NCBI RefSeq assembly: GCF_026586675.1
Contig: NZ_JAODIX010000035.1
Span: 44,597 to 106,084 of the forward strand
From: Halorubrum yunnanense
Lineage (GTDB): Archaea > Halobacteriota > Halobacteria > Halobacteriales > Haloferacaceae
Reading direction: 5' to 3'
DNA: 61,488 nucleotides
The translations under genes were made by a program, and so were the position numbers. Below are positions 9,068-18,233 of this stretch, piece after piece. The first letter of the stretch is position 1. Each line of letters begins with the position of its first letter. Under the pieces are notes generated by a model. That model worked only from the letters and a program-made list of their open reading frames with translations. It was not told where the DNA came from and searched no databases.

Positions 9068-10252
9068 GTGTCACGGACCCGGCTGTTCGGTTCGCTCTGC
9101 GCCCTCGTCTTCCTCGTCAACTTCGCGCGCGTCGTGTTCGCGCCGCTCGTGGGGGAGTTCATCGGCGAGTTCGCGATCGGCGAGGGGACCGCCGGGCTCA
9201 TCGTCACGCTCGCGTGGCTCGGGTCGGCCGCGCCGCGGCTCCCGGCCGGCTGGGCGCTCACGCGGTTCTCCCGCCGCCTGGTCGTCCTGGCCTCGGGAGC
9301 GATGCTCACCGTCGGGGCGCTCGGCGTCGCGCTGGCGCCCGGCGTGCCGACGCTGATGGTCGCCGCGTTCGCGATCGGTCTTGCCTCGGGCGTCTACTTC
9401 GTCGCCGCGAACCCGTTCGTCGCCGAGCTGTTCCCCGAGCGCGTCGGGCGCGTGATGGGCGTCCACGGGATGGCGAGCCAGCTCGCCGCGGTCGCCGCCG
9501 CCCCGGTCGTCACCGTCGCGCTGTGGTACGACTGGCGGCTCGCCTTCTACGGGCTCGCGGTCGCCGCGGCCGTGACGACCGTCGCCTTCGTCCTCCTCGC
9601 CTCGCGGACCGACCTCCCGGACGCCGGCGCGGGCGACACCGACTTCGTCGGCGGCGCGCTCTCCGAGTGGAAGCTGGTCCTGGCGGCGGTCGTGTTGATA
9701 GGGCTCACGGCGTTCGTCTGGCAGGGCCTGTTCAACTTCTACGAGCTGTACATGATAGACAAGGGGCTCGCGCCGGCGACCGCCCGCAACCTCCTGACGG
9801 TGATCTTCGCGGCCGGCGTGCCCGCGTTCCTCGTCTCCGGCGACCTCGCCGACCGACTGCCGCACGTCCCGTACCTGCTCGGGATCGTGACGGCGTTCAT
9901 CGGCAGCGTCGTCCTCGTGGTCGTCGCCTCCGGGACCGTCGCCGTCGTCCTCGCCAGCGTCGCGGTTGGCTTCGCCATTCACATGCTGTTCCCCGCCAGC
10001 GACACCTACCTCCTGGCGTCGCTCCCGGACGGGTCCCGGGCGTCGGCGTACGCCGTCTACTCCGCCGGGATGATGACGACGCAGGCGGCCGGCTCGTGGG
10101 TCGTCGGCGAGGCGATCGAGGCCGGGATCGCCTACGACGTCGTGTTCCTCGGGCTCTCCGGGGGGCTCGGCGCGGTCGTCGTCGCGTACGCCGCCTTGGA
10201 GCGCATGGGTCGCGTCCCGGGCGGCGCGGCGGGCGCGGAGCCGGCGGCGTGA
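9068..10252 (+). CDS. major facilitator superfamily transporter
   Basis: 394 aa with about 12 predicted membrane segments covering nearly the whole length. The start is GTG (9068) directly before SRTRLFGSLCALVFLVNF. The loop between helices 2 and 3 reads LPAGWALTRFSRRL, a diverged form of the MFS G-x3-D-R/K motif. Secondary transporter in the cytoplasmic membrane; substrate unknown. It resembles the second MFS protein at 14730-15902 in size and style (both related to nitrate/oxalate-like or drug-type MFS). Confidence 0.85.
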   Translation: MSRTRLFGSLCALVFLVNFARVVFAPLVGEFIGEFAIGEGTAGLIVTLAWLGSAAPRLPAGWALTRFSRRLVVLASGAMLTVGALGVALAPGVPTLMVAAFAIGLASGVYFVAANPFVAELFPERVGRVMGVHGMASQLAAVAAAPVVTVALWYDWRLAFYGLAVAAAVTTVAFVLLASRTDLPDAGAGDTDFVGGALSEWKLVLAAVVLIGLTAFVWQGLFNFYELYMIDKGLAPATARNLLTVIFAAGVPAFLVSGDLADRLPHVPYLLGIVTAFIGSVVLVVVASGTVAVVLASVAVGFAIHMLFPASDTYLLASLPDGSRASAYAVYSAGMMTTQAAGSWVVGEAIEAGIAYDVVFLGLSGGLGAVVVAYAALERMGRVPGGAAGAEPAA

Positions 10253-10351
10253 GGATCGGGGGCACGGCCCGCGGTCGGCGCCCGCGGCCCCTGCCGGCAC
10301 GGACCGCGGGTATCGCACCTATTTAGGGCGTCCCGTCCGTGTAACGCATAA

Positions 10352-11557
10352 ATGGAGTACGTGCAAGAGCGCGTGACGACGCTGCACGCGTTGACCGACC
10401 ACCGGCCGGACGCCCCGGCCGGCCGGGCGGCGGTCGTGGTCCCGATGACGGAGCGCGAGTACGGCACGCTCGCGGCCGAACGCGTCCTCTCGGCGCTGGA
10501 GACCGTCGATCCCGGCCGGGTGATCGTCCCCCTCCGGGCCCCGCCCGACCGCGTCGGTCCCTTCGCCCGGTGGCTCGCCGAGTTCGACCTCGACGTGGAG
10601 ACGCTCTGGTGCGGCGGTCCGCGACTCACGGCGCTGCTCGCCGATCGCGGGCTCGACGGGGAGCGCGGGAAGGGGCGGGACGTGTGGCTCGCCCTCGGCC
10701 GAGCCCTGGAGGAGGAGTACGTCGTCGTCCACGACGCCGACACGAAGACGTACTCGCCGGCGTTCGTCGATCGCCTGCTGTTCCCGGTCGCGAACGGCCA
10801 CTCGTTCTCGAAGGGATACTACGCCCGCGTCGAGGACGGGGCGCTGTACGGCCGGCTCTTCCGGCTGTTCTTCCGGCCGCTCGTCCGGGCGCTCGCCGCC
10901 GCCACCGAGCGCCGAGATTCCGGCGTGATCGAGTACCTCGAATCCTTCCGGTACGCGCTCGCCGGGGAGTTCGCGGCGACGACCGACCTCGTCTCGAAGC
11001 TCCGCGTCCAGCGCGGCTGGGGCCTGGAGGTCGGGACGCTCGGCGAGGCGTACGCGCACGCCGGCTTCGCGGGGAGCGCGCAGGTCGACCTCGGCCGCTA
11101 CGAGCACGACCACCGCTCCGTCGACGGGCCGACCGGCCTCGCCGACATGAGCCGCGCGGTCGGGGAGGCGACGCTCCGAGCGGTCGAGGAGAGCGGGGTC
11201 GGCGTCGACTACGACGGGCTGGCCGACCGCTACCGCGAGGCGGCGGCGGGGCTGATAGACGGCTACGAGACCGACGCCGCGTTCAACGGCCTCGGCTACG
11301 ACCGCGGCGACGAGCGCTCGCAGGTCGCGACGTACGCCGACGCGCTTGGCGCGCCGGGGCCGGACACCCGGCTCCCGGCGTGGCGCGACGCGCCGGTCAC
11401 CCCGGCCGAGGTCGCCGAGGCGGCCCGAGCCGACCTCGCGGAGGCGTCGGAAGAAGGGGCCGGTACGAGCGCCCCGACCGGCGAGACCGACGTCCGCGGC
11501 AACGGCCACCGACAGGCGGCGTCTCCCCCTTCCGATCCGGCGCCGGGGGAGGACTAA
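10352..11557 (+). CDS. GT81-like glycosyltransferase (glucosyl-3-phosphoglycerate synthase type)
   Basis: 401 aa. A GT-A fold is suggested by VVVHDADTKTYSPAF (DxD-like metal site), then FSKGYYAR, RLFRLFFRPLVRAL, YALAGEFA and GWGLEVGTLGEA, followed by a metal-ligand His in RYEHDHR. This order matches glucosyl- or mannosyl-3-phosphoglycerate synthases, which make the precursors of the solutes glucosylglycerate and mannosylglycerate. The role is therefore probably osmolyte or polysaccharide synthesis, but donor and acceptor are not proven. The C-terminal 50 residues are low-complexity. A TATA-like ctatttaggg lies about 30 nt upstream. The next gene starts 3 bp after the stop, so the two form an operon. 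Confidence 0.75.
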   Translation: MEYVQERVTTLHALTDHRPDAPAGRAAVVVPMTEREYGTLAAERVLSALETVDPGRVIVPLRAPPDRVGPFARWLAEFDLDVETLWCGGPRLTALLADRGLDGERGKGRDVWLALGRALEEEYVVVHDADTKTYSPAFVDRLLFPVANGHSFSKGYYARVEDGALYGRLFRLFFRPLVRALAAATERRDSGVIEYLESFRYALAGEFAATTDLVSKLRVQRGWGLEVGTLGEAYAHAGFAGSAQVDLGRYEHDHRSVDGPTGLADMSRAVGEATLRAVEESGVGVDYDGLADRYREAAAGLIDGYETDAAFNGLGYDRGDERSQVATYADALGAPGPDTRLPAWRDAPVTPAEVAEAARADLAEASEEGAGTSAPTGETDVRGNGHRQAASPPSDPAPGED

Positions 11558-11560
11558 CGC

Positions 11561-12157
11561 GTGGCCGGAGAGAGCGACCCGGACGGCCCGGGAGCAGACG
11601 CGCCGAGCGCGGCCGCGCGCGACGACCTCGCCGGCGTCGTCGACCTGTTCGGCTGGCTCACCCGCGCGGAGCTCTCGCGCGCGCTGTCGGAGCTCGCTTT
11701 TAAACGGCGGGCCGAGGTCGACGACGGCGCAATCGCCGCCGCGATCGACGTCGCCGTCGCGGAGTACGCCCTGGTGCCGGCGCCGCCCGCGGCGCTCTCG
11801 GAAGGCGAGGGCGGGGACGCGAACGCGGGCGGCGCCCCCGCGGCGGTCGCCGACCCCGGGGAGGGCCTCGACGGCGACGACGTCGCCCTCGCGGTCGGAC
11901 CCGCGGCGTTCCCGTCGCTGCCGGACGGCGCGGCGGACCTCCCGCACATCCTCGACGTGCCCGAACGCGGCGTGGACCGCGAGGCGCTCTCGGCGGCGGC
12001 GCTCGCGCGGCTCTCCGAGGACGCGGTCGCGGCGATCGGCGAGGGCGACGCCGACCGGCTGGAGGTCCTCGCCGACGTGACCTACGACGTCGAGGCGTGG
12101 GCGCCGGTCGACGCCGGAGACGTCCGGGAGCGGATCGTCGCCGAGCTGGACTCGTGA
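11561..12157 (+). CDS. conserved haloarchaeal protein, unknown function
   Basis: 198 aa with GTG start 3 bp after the glycosyltransferase stop. The N-terminal part (DDLAGVVDLFGWLTRAELSRALSEL and FKRRAEVDDGAIAAAIDVAV) looks like a compact helical, possibly winged-helix-like, segment. The C-terminal part (EALSAAALARLSEDAVAAIGEGDADR) is also helical. The middle is Gly/Ala/Asp-rich. It may be one of the recently named haloarchaeal DUF families (DUF7109-like), but I cannot confirm this. It is translationally coupled to the glycosyltransferase. Confidence 0.7.
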   Translation: MAGESDPDGPGADAPSAAARDDLAGVVDLFGWLTRAELSRALSELAFKRRAEVDDGAIAAAIDVAVAEYALVPAPPAALSEGEGGDANAGGAPAAVADPGEGLDGDDVALAVGPAAFPSLPDGAADLPHILDVPERGVDREALSAAALARLSEDAVAAIGEGDADRLEVLADVTYDVEAWAPVDAGDVRERIVAELDS

Positions 12158-12185
12158 GCGGTGTCCGAAACGGGTGCGTCGCGGC

Positions 12186-12566
12186 TCAGGCGCTCGCCTC
12201 GGCCTCGGCGAGCTCGCGGGCGAGGAACGCCGCGATCGAGACGTCCGCCTCCTCGACGAAGCGCGCGAGCTCCTCGCCATCGGCGCTCTCGACCACGACG
12301 GTCGGGATCAGGTCGATCCCGTACTCCTCGACCCCGTCACCCTCCTTGCCGTCCGGGCCCTTCGTGACCGGGAAGTCCTCGATCCGGTCGTCGGGGACCC
12401 CGGCCGCGTCGAGCGCGGCCGCGAACGCCGGGAGCTGCCGCTGACAGTCGCCGCACCAGTCGCCGCCCCACACCTTGAACCGGTAGTCGCCGGCCCCGAG
12501 CGCGTCCGGGACCTCGTCGTCGAGCGCGTCGCCGTCGGCCGCGGGCGTGAGCGTTTCGAGCGTCAT
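12186..12566 (-). CDS. thioredoxin-fold protein with CGDC active site
   Basis: 126 aa. WGGDWCGDCQRQLPAFAAAL is a thioredoxin-like active site (C-G-D-C), and IDLIPTVVVE holds the cis-proline. The sequence FPVTKGPDGKEGDGVEEYG forms an insertion between them. There is no signal peptide, so it is cytosolic. Likely a thiol-disulfide oxidoreductase. It is divergent from the adjacent cysteine synthase (12693), which may reflect shared thiol metabolism. Its stop lies 29 bp from the convergent upstream gene. Confidence 0.85.
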   Translation of the reverse strand: MTLETLTPAADGDALDDEVPDALGAGDYRFKVWGGDWCGDCQRQLPAFAAALDAAGVPDDRIEDFPVTKGPDGKEGDGVEEYGIDLIPTVVVESADGEELARFVEEADVSIAAFLARELAEAEASA

Positions 12567-12692
12567 ACCGCCCGATACGCCGGGAGCCCTTGTAAACGGC
12601 GCGCCGGTGGCAACCGCGGCGGGAGGAGCGGGAGAGACGCGTCTTGCCGCGGTCCGTCGGGCATTTGAGTATCGGCCCCGTTCGATCGCTCA

Positions 12693-13610
<918 letters not shown>

Positions 13611-13682
13611 CCCGCCGGCAAGGCGCGGCAGCCGCCCGCCGCCGACCCGAACGTTGAGTATCGTCCGACCCCCAGTTCGACC

Positions 13683-14090
13683 GTGAGCACGCACGCCGTG
13701 TCCCCCGACGACGGCTCGTCCGACGACTCCGACGGATCGGCCGCCGAGCCGTCCGGCCGGCGGTTCGACGGCCCGTGGCTCCCCGTCCTCGCCGTCGCCG
13801 CCGGCGGGTGGACCGTCCTCTACGCGCTCGACTGGGCGCTGCTCTCGGCGGGCACCCCGGCGGGCGCCGCCGTCGCGTTCGCCCACGGCTACCTCCTCGC
13901 GCCGCTCGCGACCGCCGCGGTCCTCCTCGACGCGCTGTCGCTGGACGAGCGCGGGGTCGCCGACTTCGGCCTATTTAAATGGATCTACGCGCTCGCGTCG
14001 TTGGTCGCGCCGCCGGTCGCCGCCGTCTACTACGCGCACCGGGAGTGGCTGCGGCCGGGCGACCCGGACCTCCTCGGAGGCGCCGCGTGA
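13683..14090 (+). CDS. small membrane protein, unknown function
   Basis: 135 aa with a disordered Ser/Asp-rich N-terminus (residues 1-28) and about three to four hydrophobic helices (residues 32-56, 60-80 and 95-115). GTG start at 13683. Its TGA stop overlaps the GTG start of the MOSC gene (GTGA), so the pair is translationally coupled. No family recognised. Confidence 0.65.
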   Translation: MSTHAVSPDDGSSDDSDGSAAEPSGRRFDGPWLPVLAVAAGGWTVLYALDWALLSAGTPAGAAVAFAHGYLLAPLATAAVLLDALSLDERGVADFGLFKWIYALASLVAPPVAAVYYAHREWLRPGDPDLLGGAA

Positions 14091-14653
14091 CCGACGGCGA
14101 CGCGAGCGGCGAAGTCCGGAGCATCGTCACCGCCCCCGAGGCCGGCGCGGCGCCCGAGCTCCACGAGACGGCCGAGATTCTCCCGGAGGGCGTCGAGGGC
14201 GACCGGTACCGACGCGGCGAGGGGACCTTCCGGCTCGACGGCTGCGCCGTCACCCTCGTGGCCGCCGAGGCGCTCGACGCGGTCCGGGACGAGACCGGGA
14301 CCGACGTCGCAGACGGCCGTCACCGTCGGAACGTCGTCGTCGAGGGGTTCGGCCCGGGCTTGGACGACCTGCTGCAGGCGACCGTCGCGGTCGGGGACGC
14401 GCGCCTGCGACCGACCCGGCGCCGACCGCCATGCGCGCACCTCGAGGCGCTGGCCGGCGCGGAGGGGCTCGCGTCGGCGCTGCAGAACCGCGGCGGGCTC
14501 TGCTGCGACGTGGTCGAGCCCGGACGCGTCGCTGTCGGCGACCCGGTCGGCGTCGCGGAGCCGGACCCCCGTACCGCGGGCGTCGCCATCGCGGACCGGC
14601 TGCGGGAGGAGTCGGCCGCGGGCGGTAACCGACCCGGCTCTCACGGGGAGTGA
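14087..14653 (+). CDS. MOSC-domain protein
   Basis: 188 aa; starts at GTG 14087 overlapping the previous stop. It shows the MOSC fold features GVEGDRYRRGEGTF near the start, RRNVVVEGFG in the middle and NRGGLCCDVVEPGRVAVGDPV near the end. MOSC domains carry sulfur for molybdenum-cofactor enzymes or act as stand-alone detoxifying reductases (YiiM/YuaD type). The cysteine in CAHLEAL fits the usual conserved Cys position. The coupled membrane protein upstream might be its anchor, but that is inference. Confidence 0.8.
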   Translation: MTDGDASGEVRSIVTAPEAGAAPELHETAEILPEGVEGDRYRRGEGTFRLDGCAVTLVAAEALDAVRDETGTDVADGRHRRNVVVEGFGPGLDDLLQATVAVGDARLRPTRRRPPCAHLEALAGAEGLASALQNRGGLCCDVVEPGRVAVGDPVGVAEPDPRTAGVAIADRLREESAAGGNRPGSHGE

Positions 14654-14729
14654 CCGACGCCCCGCCCGCGGTTCCGGAATCGAAAGCGTTGACCCCGGAC
14701 CGGACGGACGACTCGCCAGTGACCGTCGG

Positions 14730-15902
14730 ATGAGCTGGCAGTACCGCCACACGGTGCTGTCGCTGTGTATGCTCGCGTTCCTGGTGACGTACTTCGCCAG
14801 GCTGGCGATCAGCCCCGTCGTCCCGCTCATCGTCGACGACTTCGCGGTGTCGAACACCGCCATCGGCGTCGCGCTCTCGGGGATGTGGCTGGCGTACGGC
14901 GCCGCGCAGTTCCCGAGCGGCGTGCTCGCGGACCGGTACGGCGAGCGCCTCGTGATCCTCGTCGCCGTCGGCGGCACCGCGGCGATGAGCGTCGTGTTGG
15001 GCCTCGCCCCCGTCTTCCCCCTGTTCGTGCTGGCGGCCGTGCTGTTGGGGCTCGTCGCCGGCCTCCACTACGCGGTGGCGACGACGCTGCTCTCGCGCAC
15101 CTTCGACGATCTCGGGACTGCCATCGGTCTCCACTCGGTGGGCGGTCCGCTCGCGGGGCTCGTGGCGCCTGTCGCCGCGGCGTGGGTGGGGTTCCGGTAC
15201 GGCTGGCGCCCCGCGGTCGCGCTGGCCGCGCTGGTCGGCGGGCCGGTGTTCCTGCTGTTCGCGTGGCGCGTCCGGCCCACCGAGCCGCGGCGCCCCGACC
15301 AGGCGATGCGGGAGCGGTTCGCGCTCGCGCCGCTGGTCGAGCTCCTCTCGCGGCCGAGCGTCCTCCTGCCGCTGTTCATCGCGATGACCGGCACCTACGT
15401 GGTGCAGGGCGTGATGTCGTTTCTCCCCACCTTCCTCGTCGAGTTCCGCGGCTACTCGCCGGCGTTCGCCGCGAGCGTCTTCTCCGCGTTCTTCGTCGTC
15501 CGGGCCGTCGCGCAGGTGGGGCTCGGCCGGCTCTCCGACCGAGCGGGTCGCGACGTCGCCATCGGCGCGGCGATGCTCGCGGGCGCGGTCGGCACCGCCT
15601 CGTTCGTCCTCGGGCCCGGGATCGCGGGCGTCGCGGTCGCGGTGCTGCTGGCCGGCTCCGGCGCGAGCTTCTTCTCGGCGATCGACCCGCGGTTCATGGA
15701 CGCGCTCAGCGACGCGGAGCGGGGAACCGGGTTCGGGCTCGTCCGGACCGTCTACACCGTGATCGGCTCCGCTGGCTCCTTCGGTGTCGGGCTCGCGGCC
15801 GACCTGTTCGGCTGGGGCGTCTCCTTCGCGATCCTGGCGGCGCTGTTCGGCGTCACGTTCGCCGTACTCGTCGCGAACCGGGCGCTCGGGACCGGGTACT
15901 GA
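14730..15902 (+). CDS. major facilitator superfamily transporter
   Basis: 390 aa, about 12 membrane helices. The hallmark loop 2-3 motif GVLADRYGERLV is intact (G-x-L-A-D-R-x-G), and its repeat in the second half reads GRLSDRAGRDVA. ATG start at 14730. Likely a proton-coupled exporter or organic-anion transporter; substrate unknown. It stands alone between the MOSC gene and the PHP gene on the same strand, each with small gaps. Confidence 0.88.
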   Translation: MSWQYRHTVLSLCMLAFLVTYFARLAISPVVPLIVDDFAVSNTAIGVALSGMWLAYGAAQFPSGVLADRYGERLVILVAVGGTAAMSVVLGLAPVFPLFVLAAVLLGLVAGLHYAVATTLLSRTFDDLGTAIGLHSVGGPLAGLVAPVAAAWVGFRYGWRPAVALAALVGGPVFLLFAWRVRPTEPRRPDQAMRERFALAPLVELLSRPSVLLPLFIAMTGTYVVQGVMSFLPTFLVEFRGYSPAFAASVFSAFFVVRAVAQVGLGRLSDRAGRDVAIGAAMLAGAVGTASFVLGPGIAGVAVAVLLAGSGASFFSAIDPRFMDALSDAERGTGFGLVRTVYTVIGSAGSFGVGLAADLFGWGVSFAILAALFGVTFAVLVANRALGTGY

Positions 15903-15980
15903 GGCGTCGCCGACGCGGGCCCGAAGGGACCCCCTCGACGCCCGCGGACCCGAAGCTACGAGTCGACGCGGGGCCTACGA

Positions 15981-16772
15981 ATGCGCGTGTACGATTACCA
16001 CGCCCACACGAACTACTCGGACGGGGCGTTCCTGCGGTGGATGGTGGACGCCGCTGCGGACGCGGGACTGGACGGGATCGGGCTCACGGACCACTGCAAC
16101 GTCTCGCCCGAGGCCGGCGCGGAGCGGTACAAGCGCGCGCTCGGCTTCAACCTCGACCTGACCTACGAGCGACGCCGGCAGGCGATCGAGGCGGTGCGGG
16201 AGGACGCCGCGATCGACGTGTTCGACGCCGTGGAGATGGATTACGACCCCGACCACGAGACGGCGATCGCCGACTTCCTCGCCGAGGCCGAGTTCGACTA
16301 CGCGGTCGGCAGCGTCCACGAGCTCGACGGCGCGAACGTCCACGCGCGGCCCCATTTCGCCGATAAGCCCGAATCGGAGCGGCGCGCGCTCGTCGACCGG
16401 TACTTCGAGAAGCTGGTCGCGCTGATCGACTCGGAGCTGTTCGCGATCGCCGCGCACCCGGATCTGATCGAGCGCAACCCGCACCTCCGCGGGTTCGCGA
16501 CCGAGGAGCAGTACGCCGCGGTCGCCGACGCCTTCCGGGGCTCGCGGACCGTCCCCGAGATCAACGCCGGTCGGCTCCTCGACGACTACGGGGAGTTCCA
16601 CCCGGCTCCCGCGTTCCTCGACCGGCTCGTCGACGCCGACGCGCGCGTGACCGTCGGGACCGACAGCCACGAGCCGGACGAGATCTCGCCCCGGCTCCGC
16701 GAGATCGAGGCGGAGCTGAACCGGCGGGGACTCGACCCGGTCATGGGCGAGGAGCTGGTCGAAGACAACTGA
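15981..16772 (+). CDS. PHP-domain phosphoesterase (histidinol-phosphatase-like)
   Basis: 263 aa. Metal-binding motifs of the PHP fold are present in order: HAHTNYSDG at residues 7-15, GLTDHCN near 38, VGSVHEL near 105, AAHPDLIERN near 155, and a final VGTDSHEPDE near 222. Length matches stand-alone HisK-type phosphatases (about 260 aa). It may dephosphorylate histidinol phosphate or another small phosphate ester. No other his genes are in the window, so the pathway is unproven. Confidence 0.85.
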   Translation: MRVYDYHAHTNYSDGAFLRWMVDAAADAGLDGIGLTDHCNVSPEAGAERYKRALGFNLDLTYERRRQAIEAVREDAAIDVFDAVEMDYDPDHETAIADFLAEAEFDYAVGSVHELDGANVHARPHFADKPESERRALVDRYFEKLVALIDSELFAIAAHPDLIERNPHLRGFATEEQYAAVADAFRGSRTVPEINAGRLLDDYGEFHPAPAFLDRLVDADARVTVGTDSHEPDEISPRLREIEAELNRRGLDPVMGEELVEDN

Positions 16773-17048
16773 CGGGGCCGGTCGGGGTCGTCGAAGCCAC
16801 GTTACGTCGAACGAGGCAGCCTAGGGCGCTGCTGGCTCGATCCGGCGTACGCCCGATCGAACTGCGGAACTCGGTGTCGCTTGGAATCGTAATGGAGACG
16901 AATGAGGGCATTATGCCCCCTGATGGACCGTGCAAGAGGGTCATCCGTCTCCCTACCCTATCCTGTACTGTGACGGAGATATCCCCGCGGCGTTTCGCAC
17001 GAGCCCACCTCCCTGTTGCGTTTCCACACGGTGAAGATCCATACACAA

Positions 17049-17270
17049 ATGACAGTTTCTGCCGGGCGCGAGCCGACCGGGAAAGCGATCCTCTACTGTC
17101 CCGAGTGTGGTCACGAGAGTCACATCAACGCAGACTGGATCACCCACGAACTCGTCGATTCCACGACCTGTGGGTGTCCTGAATGTGGCAGGACGATTGA
17201 TTCCCACCCTAATCGGGAAGCGCTGACCGCAGGGACCCGCGGATCGCTTCGCTTCGCGCCCGAAGACTGA
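17049..17270 (+). CDS. double CPxCG zinc-ribbon microprotein
   Basis: 73 aa from ATG 17049. Two knuckles, CPECGHESH and CPECGRT (with an extra TTCGCPEC), form one zinc site. The segment HINADWITHELVDSTTC between them is typical of haloarchaeal small zinc-ribbon proteins (DUF8106-like, not confirmed). Function unknown. It lies just upstream of the IS200/IS605-type remnant. An in-frame ATG at 17016 would add 11 residues; I prefer 17049 because residues 12 onward look like the family core. Confidence 0.65.
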   Translation: MTVSAGREPTGKAILYCPECGHESHINADWITHELVDSTTCGCPECGRTIDSHPNREALTAGTRGSLRFAPED

Positions 17271-17308
17271 CTCACGAGTATCCAGCAGTTCACCTGGGAG
17301 AGCCCGTC

Positions 17309-17349
17309 CTCGGATTCCCCCGCCTTTACGCGGAGGAAGATGTCAACTG
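17309..17349 (+). repeat. IS200/IS605-type end, copy 1
   Basis: This 41-nt stretch is nearly identical to 17832-17873, with six or so changes. It contains an imperfect stem (cccccgc / gcggagg) with a ttta loop and ends in gatgtcaact. It looks like the right-end hairpin of a haloarchaeal IS200/IS605 element, left beside the second element. Confidence 0.6.
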
Positions 17350-17579
17350 TTCTTATACGCTGAACAGGCGCAATACCACGGCGTTCACGCCGTGGATACG
17401 CGCCGTCACTTGGGGAAAGTATCCACGTTCGACAGCACTTTGAGTTTCAGAATACTGGCGTTTAAGCGACAGGAAATCCTATCGGTAGGTAGGAATCGGT
17501 CGGAACGGAGCGGATTCCGAGCCGTCCTTCGGAGGTGGCCTGTCCACCCGCGCAATGAGACAGTATCCGAAAGGGTAGT

Positions 17580-17866
17580 CGGTGAACGCACATTCCAGAA
17601 GAGTGTGTCTGTGCCGACTGCTCAAAGCGAGTCAGAAGGTACCCCCGAGTCCGCTGACGCCTGCTGGCGTCCCTGTGGCAAAAACAACACTGAGACGCCG
17701 TACACGACCGAGGATAGGGGTAACGGCCAGTTGGCATGGCCAGCAGTCCACCAGTCCGACGCTGTGGGACTACCCGTGCCCGAAAGGGCTGGTAGTCCGG
17801 TGATTGGACTACAAACCTGAAACTCCCACCGCTCGGGATTCCTCCGCGTTTACGCGGAGGAGGATG
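17580..17866 (+). pseudogene. TnpB C-terminal remnant (frameshifted)
   Basis: Three reading frames carry short pieces that resemble the usual tail of haloarchaeal TnpB (RNA-guided nuclease): NGQLAWPAVHQ (frame of 17392-17820), then LWDYPCPKGLVVR, then LDYKPETPTARDSS. Known tails run roughly STGWLAQPAVYL...VVDCKP. The catalytic RuvC domain is absent. A non-functional fossil; any retained omega-RNA scaffold at the right end would be the only possible active part. Confidence 0.4.
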
Positions 17867-17873
17867 TCAAGTG
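17832..17873 (+). repeat. IS200/IS605-type right end, copy 2
   Basis: Contains a perfect 8-bp stem with ttta loop (17841-17860), then aggatgtcaag. It nearly repeats 17309-17349. The stop codon of the neighbouring zinc-finger gene (17867-17869, minus strand) lies inside this repeat. Confidence 0.65.
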
Positions 17874-18037
17874 ACCTGCTCCGTTTCGAGCCACTCTTTG
17901 AACTCCCAGAAACAATCCGAACACAAACGACCCTCCAGCGTCTCGACCGAATCCGATGCGTGCTCGATTTGGTACTGCTGGTGGCGGTCCTGCGATGGGT
18001 CAAGTTCGGTCCCGCACTTATCGCAGTGTTCAGCCAT
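17867..18037 (-). CDS. small zinc-finger protein
   Basis: 56 aa starting MAEHCDKCGTELDPSQ and ending EFKEWLETEQVT. CDKCG and CSDCF supply four cysteines for one zinc. Function unknown. Its last codons and TGA stop are made of the IS end at 17832-17873, so the original C-terminus may have been cut or replaced by the insertion. The open frame continues upstream to 18436 without family-like sequence; ATG 18037 is preferred. Confidence 0.65.
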   Translation of the reverse strand: MAEHCDKCGTELDPSQDRHQQYQIEHASDSVETLEGRLCSDCFWEFKEWLETEQVT

Positions 18038-18206
18038 GCCGCGAGGTTGTCGCTGACGAGGGGAATATCTGAGGTTTTGCACTCCTTCAGGGGCGCCCAG
18101 GAGGCCGCCTCCGTATTGCATTCGCGTGCCGCCTCTCGCAGAGCCAGAGTGACCTCCCCGAGAGTCGCCGCGCGGCCGCTCCCATCGGTTGTGACTCCTC
18201 AAGCAT

Positions 18207-18213
18207 TTTAAAT
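18207..18213 (+). promoter_or_regulatory. TATA box for 18234 gene
   Basis: tttaaat centred 24 nt upstream of the ATG at 18234, the spacing of a leaderless haloarchaeal transcript. Sequence inspection only. Confidence 0.55.
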
Positions 18214-18233
18214 GTGAGCGGAATACGGCTAGT

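Larger units (their letters stand above)
17345..17873 (+). mobile_element. decayed IS200/IS605-type element (about 0.5 kb)
   Basis: The 596-bp stretch with no intact gene (17271-17866) holds this element. Two subterminal hairpins bound it: 17376-17395 (8-bp stem, loop ttca) and 17841-17860 (8-bp stem, loop ttta). Such unequal subterminal palindromes, without terminal inverted repeats or target duplication, are how IS200/IS605 ends look. The interior keeps only frameshifted fragments resembling a TnpB C-terminus. It is too short for tnpA or full tnpB, so it is non-autonomous: either a deletion remnant or a PATE-like derivative. Assignment rests on structure and remembered TnpB ends, not on a search. 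Confidence 0.55.

Noticed and set aside
7897-10326. 809-aa open frame over the aldo/keto reductase and MFS genes
   Set aside because: Same strand but another frame, spanning two good genes; Arg/Gly-rich, no domain.
17392-17820. 142-aa open frame as a real gene
   Set aside because: It overlaps the decayed IS element and resembles TnpB only in pieces across frames, so it is a remnant.
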